DNA from: Clostridia bacterium
Lineage (GTDB): Bacteria > Bacillota > Clostridia > UMGS1810
Direction of reading: 5' to 3'
Assembly: GCA_017502845.1 (NCBI GenBank)
Contig: JAFVUE010000007.1
Span: forward strand, 1-64,000
DNA length: 64,000 bases
Shown: piece after piece, positions 18,455 through 25,927 of the stretch
Layout: every line of letters begins with the position of its first letter
Numbering within the stretch: the stretch's first letter is position 1
Made by a program: the position numbers and the translations under genes
Notes under the pieces: generated by a model
What the model was told of the DNA's origin: nothing
The model's database searches: none
The model's input: only the letters and a program-made list of their open reading frames with translations

Positions 18455-19207
18455 ATGGTTTATATAAAATCAGCATCAGAAGTTGAGAAAATGCGTCGTG
18501 CAGGTAAAGTCGTGTACGGAACATTTGAAGCACTCAAACCCTATATAAAAGCCGGAGTTACTACTAAAGAACTTGACACGATTGCAAGAGAGTTTATTTT
18601 AAGTCAAGGAGCGAAGCCATCATTCCTTAATTATAATGGCTTCCCCGCAAGTATCTGTGCTTCTGTAAACAATGTGGTTATCCATGGTATCCCCGGAGAT
18701 CTCAAGATCAATGATGGCGATATCATTAGTTTGGACATAGGTGCTGAAGTAGACGGATATCATGGTGATGCAGCAAGAACTTATGCAGTAGGTAATATTT
18801 CAGATGAAGCGAAAAAGCTGATGGATGTTACACAGCAGAGTTTCTTCGAAGGTATTAAGTACGCTCGTCATGGAGAAAGACTTTTCTCAATATCTGCCGC
18901 AATTCAGGAATATGTTGAAAGTAACGGTTACAGCATTGTCAGAAATTACTGTGGGCATGGAATAGGCAAAAAACTTCATGAGGATCCCGAAATTCCCAAT
19001 CACGGAAAAGCGGGACATGGAATACGGCTCGTCAAGGGTATGACTCTTGCCATAGAGCCAATGGTTAACCAAGGCGGGTATGCAACTAATGTGTTAAAGG
19101 ACGGTTGGACTGTCATCACGGCAGATGGATCCCTTGCAGCGCATTATGAGAACACCATCTTAATCACAGACGGTGAACCCGAATTGCTTACTGATTTGCA
19201 GAGGTGA
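18455..19207 (+). CDS. map: Methionine aminopeptidase, type I
   Basis: Removes the initiator methionine from nascent proteins. The 250 residues have the pita-bread metallopeptidase ligands in order: D in SLDIGAEVDGYHGD, H in NYCGHGIGKKLHEDP, E in LAIEPMVNQGG and E in HYENTILIT. It lacks the N-terminal zinc-finger extension of type Ib/c forms. It lies 19 bases after adk and six before the KOW gene. Confidence 0.96.
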   Translation: MVYIKSASEVEKMRRAGKVVYGTFEALKPYIKAGVTTKELDTIAREFILSQGAKPSFLNYNGFPASICASVNNVVIHGIPGDLKINDGDIISLDIGAEVDGYHGDAARTYAVGNISDEAKKLMDVTQQSFFEGIKYARHGERLFSISAAIQEYVESNGYSIVRNYCGHGIGKKLHEDPEIPNHGKAGHGIRLVKGMTLAIEPMVNQGGYATNVLKDGWTVITADGSLAAHYENTILITDGEPELLTDLQR

Positions 19208-19213
19208 TAAACA

Positions 19214-19492
19214 TTGAGCATAAAGCCCGGTGATTTTGTGATTGCCACATCCGGAAGGGATATGGGTAAATGCTTCGTGGTTTTATCAGTTGAAAACCAA
19301 TTTGTATATTTATGTAACGGTAAAAACAGAAAAGTTGATACACCGAAGAAAAAGAAGATAAAGCATATTGAGTATCAGGACAGAGCAAATGATAAAGTTT
19401 GTCAGGCACTTGAGAAAAACGAACTGACTGATAAAGCAGTTCGCAGAGCAATATCTGAATTCCAAGGGTATATCACAGCGGAGAGCAATTAA
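19214..19492 (+). CDS. KOW-domain RNA-binding protein (L14e/L6e-like)
   Basis: A 92-residue basic protein with a KOW-type beta-barrel start ([20 protein letters not shown], residues 4-23), a central lysine-rich stretch ([12 protein letters not shown]) and a helical end. Such proteins are often found between map and infA in Clostridia; their exact function is not established, but the domain and the operon suggest binding to ribosomal RNA. The start is TTG 19214 after GCAGAGGTGATA. It is not L24, which is present separately in this operon. Confidence 0.75.
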   Translation: MSIKPGDFVIATSGRDMGKCFVVLSVENQFVYLCNGKNRKVDTPKKKKIKHIEYQDRANDKVCQALEKNELTDKAVRRAISEFQGYITAESN

Positions 19493-19514
19493 GATTTCAA
19501 AGGAGGTTTTTCTC

Positions 19515-19733
19515 TTGGCTAAAGAAGATGTATTAGAACTTGAGGGCACAGTCATAGAGGCACTGCCCAATGCAATGTTTCAGGTAGAATTTGAAAACGG
19601 GCACAGGGTTCTTGCTCATATTTCGGGCAAACTCAGGATGAATTTTATCAGAATTTTGCCCGGTGATAAAGTGACAGTAGAACTGTCACCCTATGACCTT
19701 ACAAAAGGCCGCATTACTTGGAGGGCAAAATAA
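19515..19733 (+). CDS. infA: Translation initiation factor IF-1
   Basis: OB-fold factor that blocks the A site of the 30S subunit during initiation. The 72 residues match IF-1 end to end: [39 protein letters not shown], and [11 protein letters not shown]. The start is TTG 19515 after AAAGGAGG. Confidence 0.97.
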   Translation: MAKEDVLELEGTVIEALPNAMFQVEFENGHRVLAHISGKLRMNFIRILPGDKVTVELSPYDLTKGRITWRAK

Positions 19734-19766
19734 TCCACGATAAAATTAAATGGAGGTAATGTAATT

Positions 19767-19880
19767 ATGAAAGTAAGACCATCTGTTAAACCGATTTGCG
19801 AGAAATGCAAAATTATCAAAAGAAAAGGTAACATCATGGTTATCTGTGAAAATCCCAAGCACAAACAGAGACAGGGTTAA
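19767..19880 (+). CDS. rpmJ: 50S ribosomal protein L36
   Basis: A 37-residue zinc-ribbon protein too short for many gene finders. It reads [20 protein letters not shown] and continues with a CxxxxH pair, so the C-x2-C...C-x4-H zinc ligands are intact and this is the zinc-requiring form. TGGAGGTAATG lies upstream at proper spacing. Position between infA and rpsM is canonical. Confidence 0.95.
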   Translation: MKVRPSVKPICEKCKIIKRKGNIMVICENPKHKQRQG

Positions 19881-19931
19881 TTCCTTATCTGCTTAGGATA
19901 ATATATTGTTTATAGCTTACAGGGGCGGCTG

Positions 19932-19956
19932 TACAAAGCACGTAAAGTGCTTTGTA
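19932..19956 (+). other. Ten-bp hairpin between rpmJ and rpsM
   Basis: TACAAAGCAC (19932-19941), loop GTAAA, GTGCTTTGTA (19947-19956). No T run follows. It lies in the 144-base gap before rpsM; S4-regulated leaders occupy this site in other Firmicutes, but no closer match can be claimed. Confidence 0.55.
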
Positions 19957-20024
19957 ACCTTGTAGTTATTTATAATAAATAATAAACAAGGAAAGCAAAC
20001 ATTCACAGGAGGTGTGAAAATTCA

Positions 20025-20393
20025 ATGGCGAGAATAGCAAGTGTTGACTTACCAAAAGAGAAAAGAGTTGAGATCGGCCTTACCTATATTTTCGGAATTG
20101 GCCTTAGCAGCTCAAAGAAAATTTTAAGCGAAGCCGGTGTTAATCCGGATACAAGAGTAAAAGATCTCACAGATGATGAAGTTGCAAAACTCAGAGAGAT
20201 CATCGACAGAGATTACACAGTTGAGGGTGATCTTCGCAGACAGACAGCTCTCGATATCAAACGCCTTATCGAAATCGGTTGCTACCGTGGTACACGTCAT
20301 AGACGCGGTTTGCCCGTAAGAGGCCAGAATACTAAAAACAATGCTCGTACCAGAAAAGGTCCCAAGAGAACCATCGCTGGTAAGAAGAAATAA
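20025..20393 (+). CDS. rpsM: 30S ribosomal protein S13
   Basis: Head protein contacting the P-site tRNA and the 50S subunit. The 122 residues include the helix-two-turn-helix ([20 protein letters not shown]) and the basic tail [30 protein letters not shown] precedes the ATG. It opens the alpha-operon part (rpsM-rpsK-rpsD-rpoA-rplQ). Confidence 0.97.
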   Translation: MARIASVDLPKEKRVEIGLTYIFGIGLSSSKKILSEAGVNPDTRVKDLTDDEVAKLREIIDRDYTVEGDLRRQTALDIKRLIEIGCYRGTRHRRGLPVRGQNTKNNARTRKGPKRTIAGKKK

Positions 20394-20410
20394 TTAGGGA
20401 GGGATAAGAA

Positions 20411-20800
20411 TTGGCTCAACCAAAAAGAACACGTAAAAGACGTGAAAAGAAAAATATTGAACGTGGAGCAGCTCATATCCGTTCCACTTTCAACAACACT
20501 ATCGTAACCATTACTGATACAGCAGGTAATGCACTTTCATGGGCAAGTTCCGGTGGTCTCGGCTTCCGTGGTTCCAGAAAGAGCACTCCTTTTGCTTCAC
20601 AGATGGCTGCAGAAACAGCTGCAAAAGCTGCTATGGAGCATGGCTTGAAGACAGTAGAGGTTTATGTAAAAGGCCCCGGTGCTGGTAGAGAAGCGGCTAT
20701 CCGTGCACTCCAGACAGCAGGTCTTGAAGTAAGCATGATCAAAGATGTAACTCCCATTCCTCATAACGGTTGCAGACCGCCAAAGAGAAGAAGAGTGTGA
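20411..20800 (+). CDS. rpsK: 30S ribosomal protein S11
   Basis: Platform protein near the Shine-Dalgarno helix. The 129 residues contain [20 protein letters not shown] and finish with [17 protein letters not shown], the invariant S11 C terminus. The start is TTG 20411, preceded by TAGGGAGGGATA. Confidence 0.97.
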   Translation: MAQPKRTRKRREKKNIERGAAHIRSTFNNTIVTITDTAGNALSWASSGGLGFRGSRKSTPFASQMAAETAAKAAMEHGLKTVEVYVKGPGAGREAAIRALQTAGLEVSMIKDVTPIPHNGCRPPKRRRV

Positions 20801-20820
20801 TTTAAGGAGGTGTATGTATA

Positions 20821-21447
20821 ATGGCAAGATATACCGGCGCAGTTTGCCGTCTTTGTCGTAGAGAAGGTCAGAAGTTGTTTTTGAAAGGCGACAGATGCTA
20901 CAGCGACAAATGTGGTATAGCAAAGAGAGCTTACGCTCCCGGTCAGCACGGTCAGGGCAGAAAGAAACTTTCTGAATACGGCCTGCAGTTGAGAGAAAAG
21001 CAGAAAGCAAAGAGATTCTACGGCGTATTGGAAGGTCAGTTCGAGAAATACTTCGAAATGGCTACAAAGAGAAAGGGTATCACTGGTGAAAACCTTCTCC
21101 AGATCCTTGAGAGCCGTTTGGATAACGTAATATACAGACTTGGATTTGGTATGTCAAGAGCAGAAGCAAGACAGCTCGTTGTACACGGACATTTCCAGGT
21201 AAATGGACACAAGGTTGATATCCCCTCATACCTTATTAAAGAGGGCGATGTTATCACTTTGAAAGAAACAAGCCGTTCACTTCCCAAGATTAAAGCAATC
21301 CTGGAAGCAAATGACGGAAAGGTAATTCCTAAGTGGCTTGATCTTGATGCTAACACCTTACAGGGTAAGGTAGTAGCTCTGGCTCAGAGAGACGATATTG
21401 ATTTAGATATTAAAGAACACCTCATCGTTGAGTTGTACTCTAAATAA
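20821..21447 (+). CDS. rpsD: 30S ribosomal protein S4
   Basis: Primary 16S rRNA-binding protein and a known translational repressor. The 208 residues have the N-terminal cysteine pattern CRLCRREG...CYSDKC, consistent with a zinc-containing S4, and a C-terminal S4 RNA-binding domain ([20 protein letters not shown], residues about 98-117). AAGGAGGTGTA precedes ATG 20821. Confidence 0.97.
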   Translation: MARYTGAVCRLCRREGQKLFLKGDRCYSDKCGIAKRAYAPGQHGQGRKKLSEYGLQLREKQKAKRFYGVLEGQFEKYFEMATKRKGITGENLLQILESRLDNVIYRLGFGMSRAEARQLVVHGHFQVNGHKVDIPSYLIKEGDVITLKETSRSLPKIKAILEANDGKVIPKWLDLDANTLQGKVVALAQRDDIDLDIKEHLIVELYSK

Positions 21448-21480
21448 TAATTATCTCGAATATAGCAATGTGGTTGGACT

Positions 21481-21502
21481 TCTCTGCCGCCTAAGGCAGA
21501 GA
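21481..21502 (+). other. Hairpin between rpsD and rpoA
   Basis: TCTCTGCC (21481-21488), loop GCCTAA, GGCAGAGA (21495-21502), without a T run. It lies in the 102-base gap before the rpoA start. Confidence 0.55.
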
Positions 21503-21549
21503 ATACCGATTGCGTATGTTATCAATAAGCCGGAATGGAGGATTATAGC

Positions 21550-22503
21550 ATGATTGAAATGGAAAAGCCAAGGGTTGAATGTGTGGAGAAAAGTGAAGAC
21601 AACACTTTTGCCAAATTCGAAATCGAACCTTTAGAGCGTGGCTACGGTACCACAATCGGTAACGCTTTGAGAAGAGTTCTTCTTTCGTCTTTGCCCGGAA
21701 GTGCTGCCACCAGCATCAAGATTGACGGCGTTCTTCATGAGTTTTCCACTATCCCCGGAGTTAAAGAAGACGTTACTGAAATAGTTCTTAATGTTAAGAA
21801 ACTTATAACCAAAGTTCATTCCGATACACCTAAGACCGTTTATATCGAAGCAAATACTCCCGGTGAGGTTTGTGCTAGAGACATCCGTTGCGACCACGAG
21901 GTTGAGATTTATAATCCCGACCTTCACATCGCCACATTGGATGAAGGTGCTAAGTTGTATATGGAAATCACTCTTTCCAACGGCAGAGGTTATGTTACCA
22001 GCGAGAAGAACAAAGAGAAACTCGCAGCGGCTATCGGTCTTATTCCCGTAGACTCTATCTATTCTCCCATCGAGAAGGTAAACTACTACGTAACCGATAC
22101 ACGTGTAGGACAGGTTACTGATTATGATAAGCTCACAATCGAACTTACATCAAACGGTACCATTACTCCTGAGGAAGCTCTTTCACTCAGTGCAAAGGTA
22201 ATCAATGACCATATGAGCTTGTTCATTGACCTCACAGATGAGATCAAGAATACAGATATCATGGTTGAAAAAGAGGATAATAAGAAGAACATGGTTCTTG
22301 AAATGACTATAGAAGAGCTCGATCTCTCTGTACGTTCATTCAACTGCCTCAAGCGTGCCGGCATCAATACAGTTGAGGATCTGGTAAACAAATCCGAAAG
22401 CGAAATGATGAAGGTAAGAAATCTGGGCAGAAAGTCCCTGGAAGAAGTTGTTGGCAAACTTGCAGCCCTCGGTTTCTCGTTTGCTAAGGACTACGACGAA
22501 TAA
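21550..22503 (+). CDS. rpoA: DNA-directed RNA polymerase alpha subunit
   Basis: Assembly platform of RNA polymerase; the C-terminal domain binds UP elements and activators. From ATG 21550 the protein has 317 residues. The N-terminal domain includes [21 protein letters not shown]-type sequence and the C-terminal domain the [17 protein letters not shown] and [11 protein letters not shown] helices. The in-frame ATG at 21535 is rejected because the ribosome-binding site GGAGG lies just after it and eight bases before 21550. Confidence 0.97.
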   Translation: MIEMEKPRVECVEKSEDNTFAKFEIEPLERGYGTTIGNALRRVLLSSLPGSAATSIKIDGVLHEFSTIPGVKEDVTEIVLNVKKLITKVHSDTPKTVYIEANTPGEVCARDIRCDHEVEIYNPDLHIATLDEGAKLYMEITLSNGRGYVTSEKNKEKLAAAIGLIPVDSIYSPIEKVNYYVTDTRVGQVTDYDKLTIELTSNGTITPEEALSLSAKVINDHMSLFIDLTDEIKNTDIMVEKEDNKKNMVLEMTIEELDLSVRSFNCLKRAGINTVEDLVNKSESEMMKVRNLGRKSLEEVVGKLAALGFSFAKDYDE

Positions 22504-22508
22504 TTAAA

Positions 22509-22529
22509 AAACGCTGATAATCAGCGTTT
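22509..22529 (+). other. Nine-bp hairpin between rpoA and rplQ
   Basis: AAACGCTGA (22509-22517), loop TAA, TCAGCGTTT (22521-22529). It begins five bases after the rpoA stop and no T run follows, so termination is unlikely. Confidence 0.6.
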
Positions 22530-22561
22530 CAGATAACTTATTGTAAAAAGGAGGTACTGAT

Positions 22562-22903
22562 ATGCCCGGAACAAGAAAATTAGGCAAAGCAACAGATAAT
22601 AGAATGGCTATGCTTCGTAACCTCGTTACTTCACTTCTGGAGAACGGTAAAATCGAAACAACTCTTGCAAAGGCAAAGGAAGTAAGATCCCTTGCAGAGA
22701 AGATGATTACATTGGGCAAGGATAATACGCTCCATTCAAGACGTCAGGCGCTCGCTTTTATCACAAAAGAGGACGTTGTGACCAAGGTATTCGCTGAGAT
22801 CGCACCTAAGTATGCTGATCGTAACGGTGGATATACGCGTATTTTGAAGATGGGCCCCAGACGCGGCGATGCTGCTGAAATGGCTATTATCGAATTAGTT
22901 TAA
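22562..22903 (+). CDS. rplQ: 50S ribosomal protein L17
   Basis: Exit-tunnel-side 50S protein and last gene of the operon. The 113 residues begin [20 protein letters not shown] and end with [25 protein letters not shown], both invariant in L17. AAAGGAGGTACTGAT precedes the ATG. Confidence 0.97.
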   Translation: MPGTRKLGKATDNRMAMLRNLVTSLLENGKIETTLAKAKEVRSLAEKMITLGKDNTLHSRRQALAFITKEDVVTKVFAEIAPKYADRNGGYTRILKMGPRRGDAAEMAIIELV

Positions 22904-22918
22904 TCTTAAACACAAATC

Positions 22919-22953
22919 AAAAGAGAGTTGTTTAATAAACAACTCTCTTTTTG
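22919..22953 (+). terminator. Terminator of the ribosomal operon
   Basis: AGAGAGTTGTTTA (22922-22934) and TAAACAACTCTCT (22936-22948) form a perfect 13-bp palindrome around one base, followed by a T run. It ends the 16-kb transcription unit. Confidence 0.9.
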
Positions 22954-22986
22954 TATGCCTTGTTTTATATGCCTTATTTAACCTTG

Positions 22987-23011
22987 TAGGGAATGCATTT
23001 ATGCATTCCGG
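22987..23011. repeat. Short palindromic element, copy 1
   Basis: TAGG then GGAATGCAT (22990-22998), loop TT, ATGCATTCC (23001-23009), then GG. The flanks TAGG and CCG match the two other copies at 23061 and 33364, but the arms differ in sequence. Confidence 0.55.
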
Positions 23012-23060
23012 CTTTGCAGTACACCATTTCGTTTACGTATTGTATTCCCATTTATGTTCG

Positions 23061-23086
23061 TAGGGGCTGGCGTCCCCGACAGCCCG
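23061..23086. repeat. Short palindromic element, copy 2
   Basis: TAGG followed by GGCTGGCG and CGACAGCCCG (about 23065-23086). The arms pair GGGCTG/CAGCCC and CG/CG with one mismatch and a TCCC loop. It lies between the ribosomal operon and the convergent DUF3006 gene. Confidence 0.5.
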
Positions 23087-23092
23087 TTGTTT

Positions 23093-23287
23093 TCACTTAA
23101 ATAACTTATCCATTAACCCTTTTACACTTTCACGGCGTTTTTTTGTTTCTTCTTCGTCAAATTCAAGTGTGAGGACATCGCCCTCACTGCAGCAGTGAAA
23201 AAGCCCTTTCGGTACATTGTAAGTGTTGCCGTCTTCTGCTTCGATTACGGCGTATTCCCCCTCAAACCTGTCAATGATAATCTTCAT
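23093..23287 (-). CDS. DUF3006 family small protein
   Basis: A 64-residue acidic protein beginning MKIIIDRFEGEYAVIEAEDG, with the family pattern of an N-terminal beta strand pair and a GDVLTLEFDEEET segment, ending in a charged helix. The function of DUF3006 is not known to me; it is typically encoded next to ComEC-like metallo-beta-lactamase proteins in Clostridia, as here, where it lies seven bases downstream of one. The start at 23287 is the only ATG that gives the family N terminus. Confidence 0.75.
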   Translation of the reverse strand: MKIIIDRFEGEYAVIEAEDGNTYNVPKGLFHCCSEGDVLTLEFDEEETKKRRESVKGLMDKLFK

Positions 23288-23294
23288 ATCCACT

Positions 23295-24140
23295 TTACCT
23301 TTCTGTATGAATCTCAATATTATTACCGTCAGATACAACTTCTATAGTACCGTTTATGTCGGTTCTGTATACAATAACACCTGCTTCTTCGAGACGTTTT
23401 AAGACTTTGTCGTGTGGGTGGTTGTAATCATTTTCCTGTGCGCATGATATTATAGCATAAGTCGGCTCTGTTTTCTTAAGGAAATTCTTTGTGGTGGAAG
23501 TGTTGCTTCCGTGGTGTCCTACCTTTAATACATCGCATTTGATGTTTGTTCTGATTTCATCCTCTGCTTTCTTTTCAGCATCTCCTGCAAATACAAAGGA
23601 ATTGTTTCCGTATGTGAGTTTTATAACAGCAGAATAGTTATTCAAATCCTCATATTCGTCGGAGTTGGGGGCTACGAAAACTGCACTCAAATTATCGTCG
23701 GACAATATTTCGACACCTGCTTTTGCCTGGGTTACAGGGCAACCTTCTGCATCTAATGCAATCAGCATGTTTTCAAATGTTTTTGTGTTGTTTACGGCGT
23801 TTGTCATATATACATTCCTGATTTCAAACGCGTTTATTACATCAACCATTCCGCCTATATGGTCGGCGTGAGGGTGCGTTGCGACCAGGTAATCAATACT
23901 CTGCACACCTGCATTTTTAAGATAATTAACTATCTTTCCGCCACTTTCTTTTTCACCTGCATCAATAAGCATTGTTTTCCCGTCGGGCAATTTTATAAAT
24001 ATAGAATCGGCGTTGCCCACATCCAGATAATATATGTGGAGTTTTCCGTCGATTGCCACTTGTTCTGTATTGAGTGGTTTACAACCCACCGTGCACAGGA
24101 GCATACATAATATTGATATGATGCATATAAATTTTTTCAT
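23295..24140 (-). CDS. ComEC/Rec2-like metallo-beta-lactamase lipoprotein
   Basis: A 281-residue exported hydrolase. Residues 1-20 are a lipoprotein signal ending in a cysteine (SILCMLLCTVGC). The rest is a metallo-beta-lactamase fold with THPHADHIGG (metal ligands) and the late GHHGSNTST motif, as in the beta-lactamase-like domain of ComEC. It lacks the ComEC membrane channel. The substrate may be nucleic acid or another phosphoester outside the cell; this is inference. The start at 24140 follows AAAGGAGTG. It forms a two-gene unit with the DUF3006 gene. Confidence 0.82.
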   Translation of the reverse strand: MKKFICIISILCMLLCTVGCKPLNTEQVAIDGKLHIYYLDVGNADSIFIKLPDGKTMLIDAGEKESGGKIVNYLKNAGVQSIDYLVATHPHADHIGGMVDVINAFEIRNVYMTNAVNNTKTFENMLIALDAEGCPVTQAKAGVEILSDDNLSAVFVAPNSDEYEDLNNYSAVIKLTYGNNSFVFAGDAEKKAEDEIRTNIKCDVLKVGHHGSNTSTTKNFLKKTEPTYAIISCAQENDYNHPHDKVLKRLEEAGVIVYRTDINGTIEVVSDGNNIEIHTER

Positions 24141-24162
24141 ATTCCAAACACTCCTTTCTTTT

Positions 24163-24191
24163 AATATATCATACAATTTTATCAGTGTCAA
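24163..24191 (-). promoter_or_regulatory. SigA-type promoter of the ComEC-like gene
   Basis: On the minus strand: TTGACA (24191-24186), a 17-nt spacer and TATATT (24168-24163), about 25 bases before the start codon. Confidence 0.72.
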
Positions 24192-24199
24192 TTTTCATA

Positions 24200-24227
24200 A
24201 TATTTCGTGTATTTGAATACATTTAAT
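24200..24227 (+). promoter_or_regulatory. Possible SigE-type sporulation promoter
   Basis: ATATT at 24200-24204 and CATTTAAT at 24220-24227 are separated by 15 bases, resembling the mother-cell sigma-E pattern (ATATT, about 14 bases, CATACAAT). The genes that follow resemble SpoIVFA and SpoIVFB, which are sigma-E genes in Bacillus. No good SigA promoter was seen here. Confidence 0.35.
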
Positions 24228-24253
24228 ATAAGCAACATTCTGAAAGGGAGGAT

Positions 24254-25075
24254 ATGATGAACAGCAAGGTTGTAAGATACGGCAGACGAAAAACTTCCGC
24301 TACGGTTAAAGATACATTCAGATTCGGTAGGAAGGTATGTTGGCAGACTGCAATTTCCGTTATGGTGTTTCTCATATGTCTGCCTGTGTCAAAGACCGAA
24401 ATTCCTTTAAGAAAATATATTTCACGTTCCCTTACGGTAAACAGTGATATAGAAACGGCAAAAGTCCATTTTAAGGATATGTGCGGCCGTCTTGACGGTA
24501 AATATCCATTGCTTTCGAATAATGCCGTGTGGAGCGGTTTTATGGAACTCATCCGTGATGAGAAAGCAACGCTTCCTGCTCCTGTAGAGACATTGAACTC
24601 TGCAGAACACGCTCTCGATCTTGTTGTAAATGCCGAATCGGCAGATAAGAGCGTGGGCGAGTTTATATATCCGGAAAATATAAATATGATTATGCCTCTG
24701 AATGGTCCTGTTACATCACCGTTCGGAATCCGAGTGCACCCTGTAACGGGAGATGATGCAAGTCATTACGGTGTAGACATTGCGGGAGACAGGGGAGATA
24801 ACATTATATCCACGGCACCCGGAAAAGTTATAGAAGTAAAAGTTCATGATATATATGGAAACTGTATACTCATACAACATACAGAACGGATAAAATCTTT
24901 CTACGCTCATCTTGACAGTGTTCATGTAGCAGAGGGAGATATTGTTGGAGAAAACACGATAATTGGCACTGTTGGTTCAACAGGATTAACTACTGGGCCG
25001 CATCTGCACTTTGGTGTCCGTGTTGATGATGAACCTACTGATCCGGAAAAATATATTAAGATGGAACACAGGTAG
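24254..25075 (+). CDS. SpoIVFA-like membrane protein with M23 peptidase domain
   Basis: Membrane-anchored M23 (LytM) protein of 273 residues. A basic N terminus is followed by one hydrophobic span (about 35-52), a linker, and an M23 domain from about 145. The metal-binding motifs are HYGVD (H171, D175) and HLHFG (H250, H252). SpoIVFA in Bacillus stabilises SpoIVFB and carries a degenerate M23 domain; here the listed ligands look intact, so it could also be an active cell-wall endopeptidase of the SpoIIQ kind. Its position three bases before a SpoIVFB-like gene favours SpoIVFA. A second ATG one codon later is an alternative start. Confidence 0.75.
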   Translation: MMNSKVVRYGRRKTSATVKDTFRFGRKVCWQTAISVMVFLICLPVSKTEIPLRKYISRSLTVNSDIETAKVHFKDMCGRLDGKYPLLSNNAVWSGFMELIRDEKATLPAPVETLNSAEHALDLVVNAESADKSVGEFIYPENINMIMPLNGPVTSPFGIRVHPVTGDDASHYGVDIAGDRGDNIISTAPGKVIEVKVHDIYGNCILIQHTERIKSFYAHLDSVHVAEGDIVGENTIIGTVGSTGLTTGPHLHFGVRVDDEPTDPEKYIKMEHR

Positions 25076-25078
25076 GAG

Positions 25079-25927
25079 TTGTCTCATATCAGAATATCGA
25101 GGTATATCTATATTGACAGTACAGTAATACTCATAGGTTTTCTTGGATTCTGTACGGGTAATCTTTCGCGTCTGCTCATACTTTATGGGGCAGTTCTTCT
25201 TCACGAACTTGCTCATCTGGTTGCCTGTATATTCGCAGGAGAAAAACCTGAAGAACTTCGTTTTATGCCTTACGGGGTGAATCTTCGTATCGGCTATGTT
25301 GAAAACCCTGTCCATGCCATGATAATTGCTTTTGCCGGTCCTGCAGCCAGTTTGGCAATCTCGTGGATATCGGGGATATTTGGCGGAGAGAATATGTGGT
25401 TTTTCCGCATTTCAAATATAGCGGTGTTCACTCTTAATGTGTTCCCGGCATTGCCTCTTGACGGTGGTGTTTTTGTAAAGAATCTCCTTACATATAAACT
25501 CGGATATGTCAGAGCATATCGCATATCGTTGGAATTAACCCGTTTAACCTCAGCAGTTTTCGCTGTATTCGGAACAATTTTCTTTATATTGAGCAAATAT
25601 AACATTTCTCTTCTTGTTATATCAGGATTTTTGATGTATAATCTAAATAGGGAAAGAAAGCAACTGATTTTCTTAAAGCAGATGATATATACAAAATCTT
25701 TTGACTATAGCAGTAAATCCGTTAAAATCAGGCATCGTGCAGTAAAAAGCGGAATACCTGCCAATTCCCTTACCGACTATTTCGGATATAATTTTATATG
25801 TCATTTTTTTGTTTATGACAAGGATATGAATCTTCTCGGTACTCTTGAGCAGGGAGAGATTGTCGATAGTATAATCGCTTACGGCTCAGACGTAACTGTG
25901 GGAGATTTGATTAGGAGGAACAAATGA
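25079..25927 (+). CDS. SpoIVFB-like intramembrane metalloprotease (M50)
   Basis: Site-2-protease-family membrane peptidase, 282 residues. HELAH (H42, E43, H46) is the zinc-binding motif, and NVFPALPLDGG (about 120-130) supplies the third ligand. A soluble C-terminal part (about 195-282) resembles the CBS-like domain of SpoIVFB. In Bacillus SpoIVFB cleaves pro-sigma-K in the mother cell. The only normal start is TTG 25079, which nearly touches the ribosome-binding site TAGGAG; ATC at 25088 has better spacing but is a rare initiation codon. It overlaps the next gene by an ATGA. Confidence 0.83.
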   Translation: MSHIRISRYIYIDSTVILIGFLGFCTGNLSRLLILYGAVLLHELAHLVACIFAGEKPEELRFMPYGVNLRIGYVENPVHAMIIAFAGPAASLAISWISGIFGGENMWFFRISNIAVFTLNVFPALPLDGGVFVKNLLTYKLGYVRAYRISLELTRLTSAVFAVFGTIFFILSKYNISLLVISGFLMYNLNRERKQLIFLKQMIYTKSFDYSSKSVKIRHRAVKSGIPANSLTDYFGYNFICHFFVYDKDMNLLGTLEQGEIVDSIIAYGSDVTVGDLIRRNK

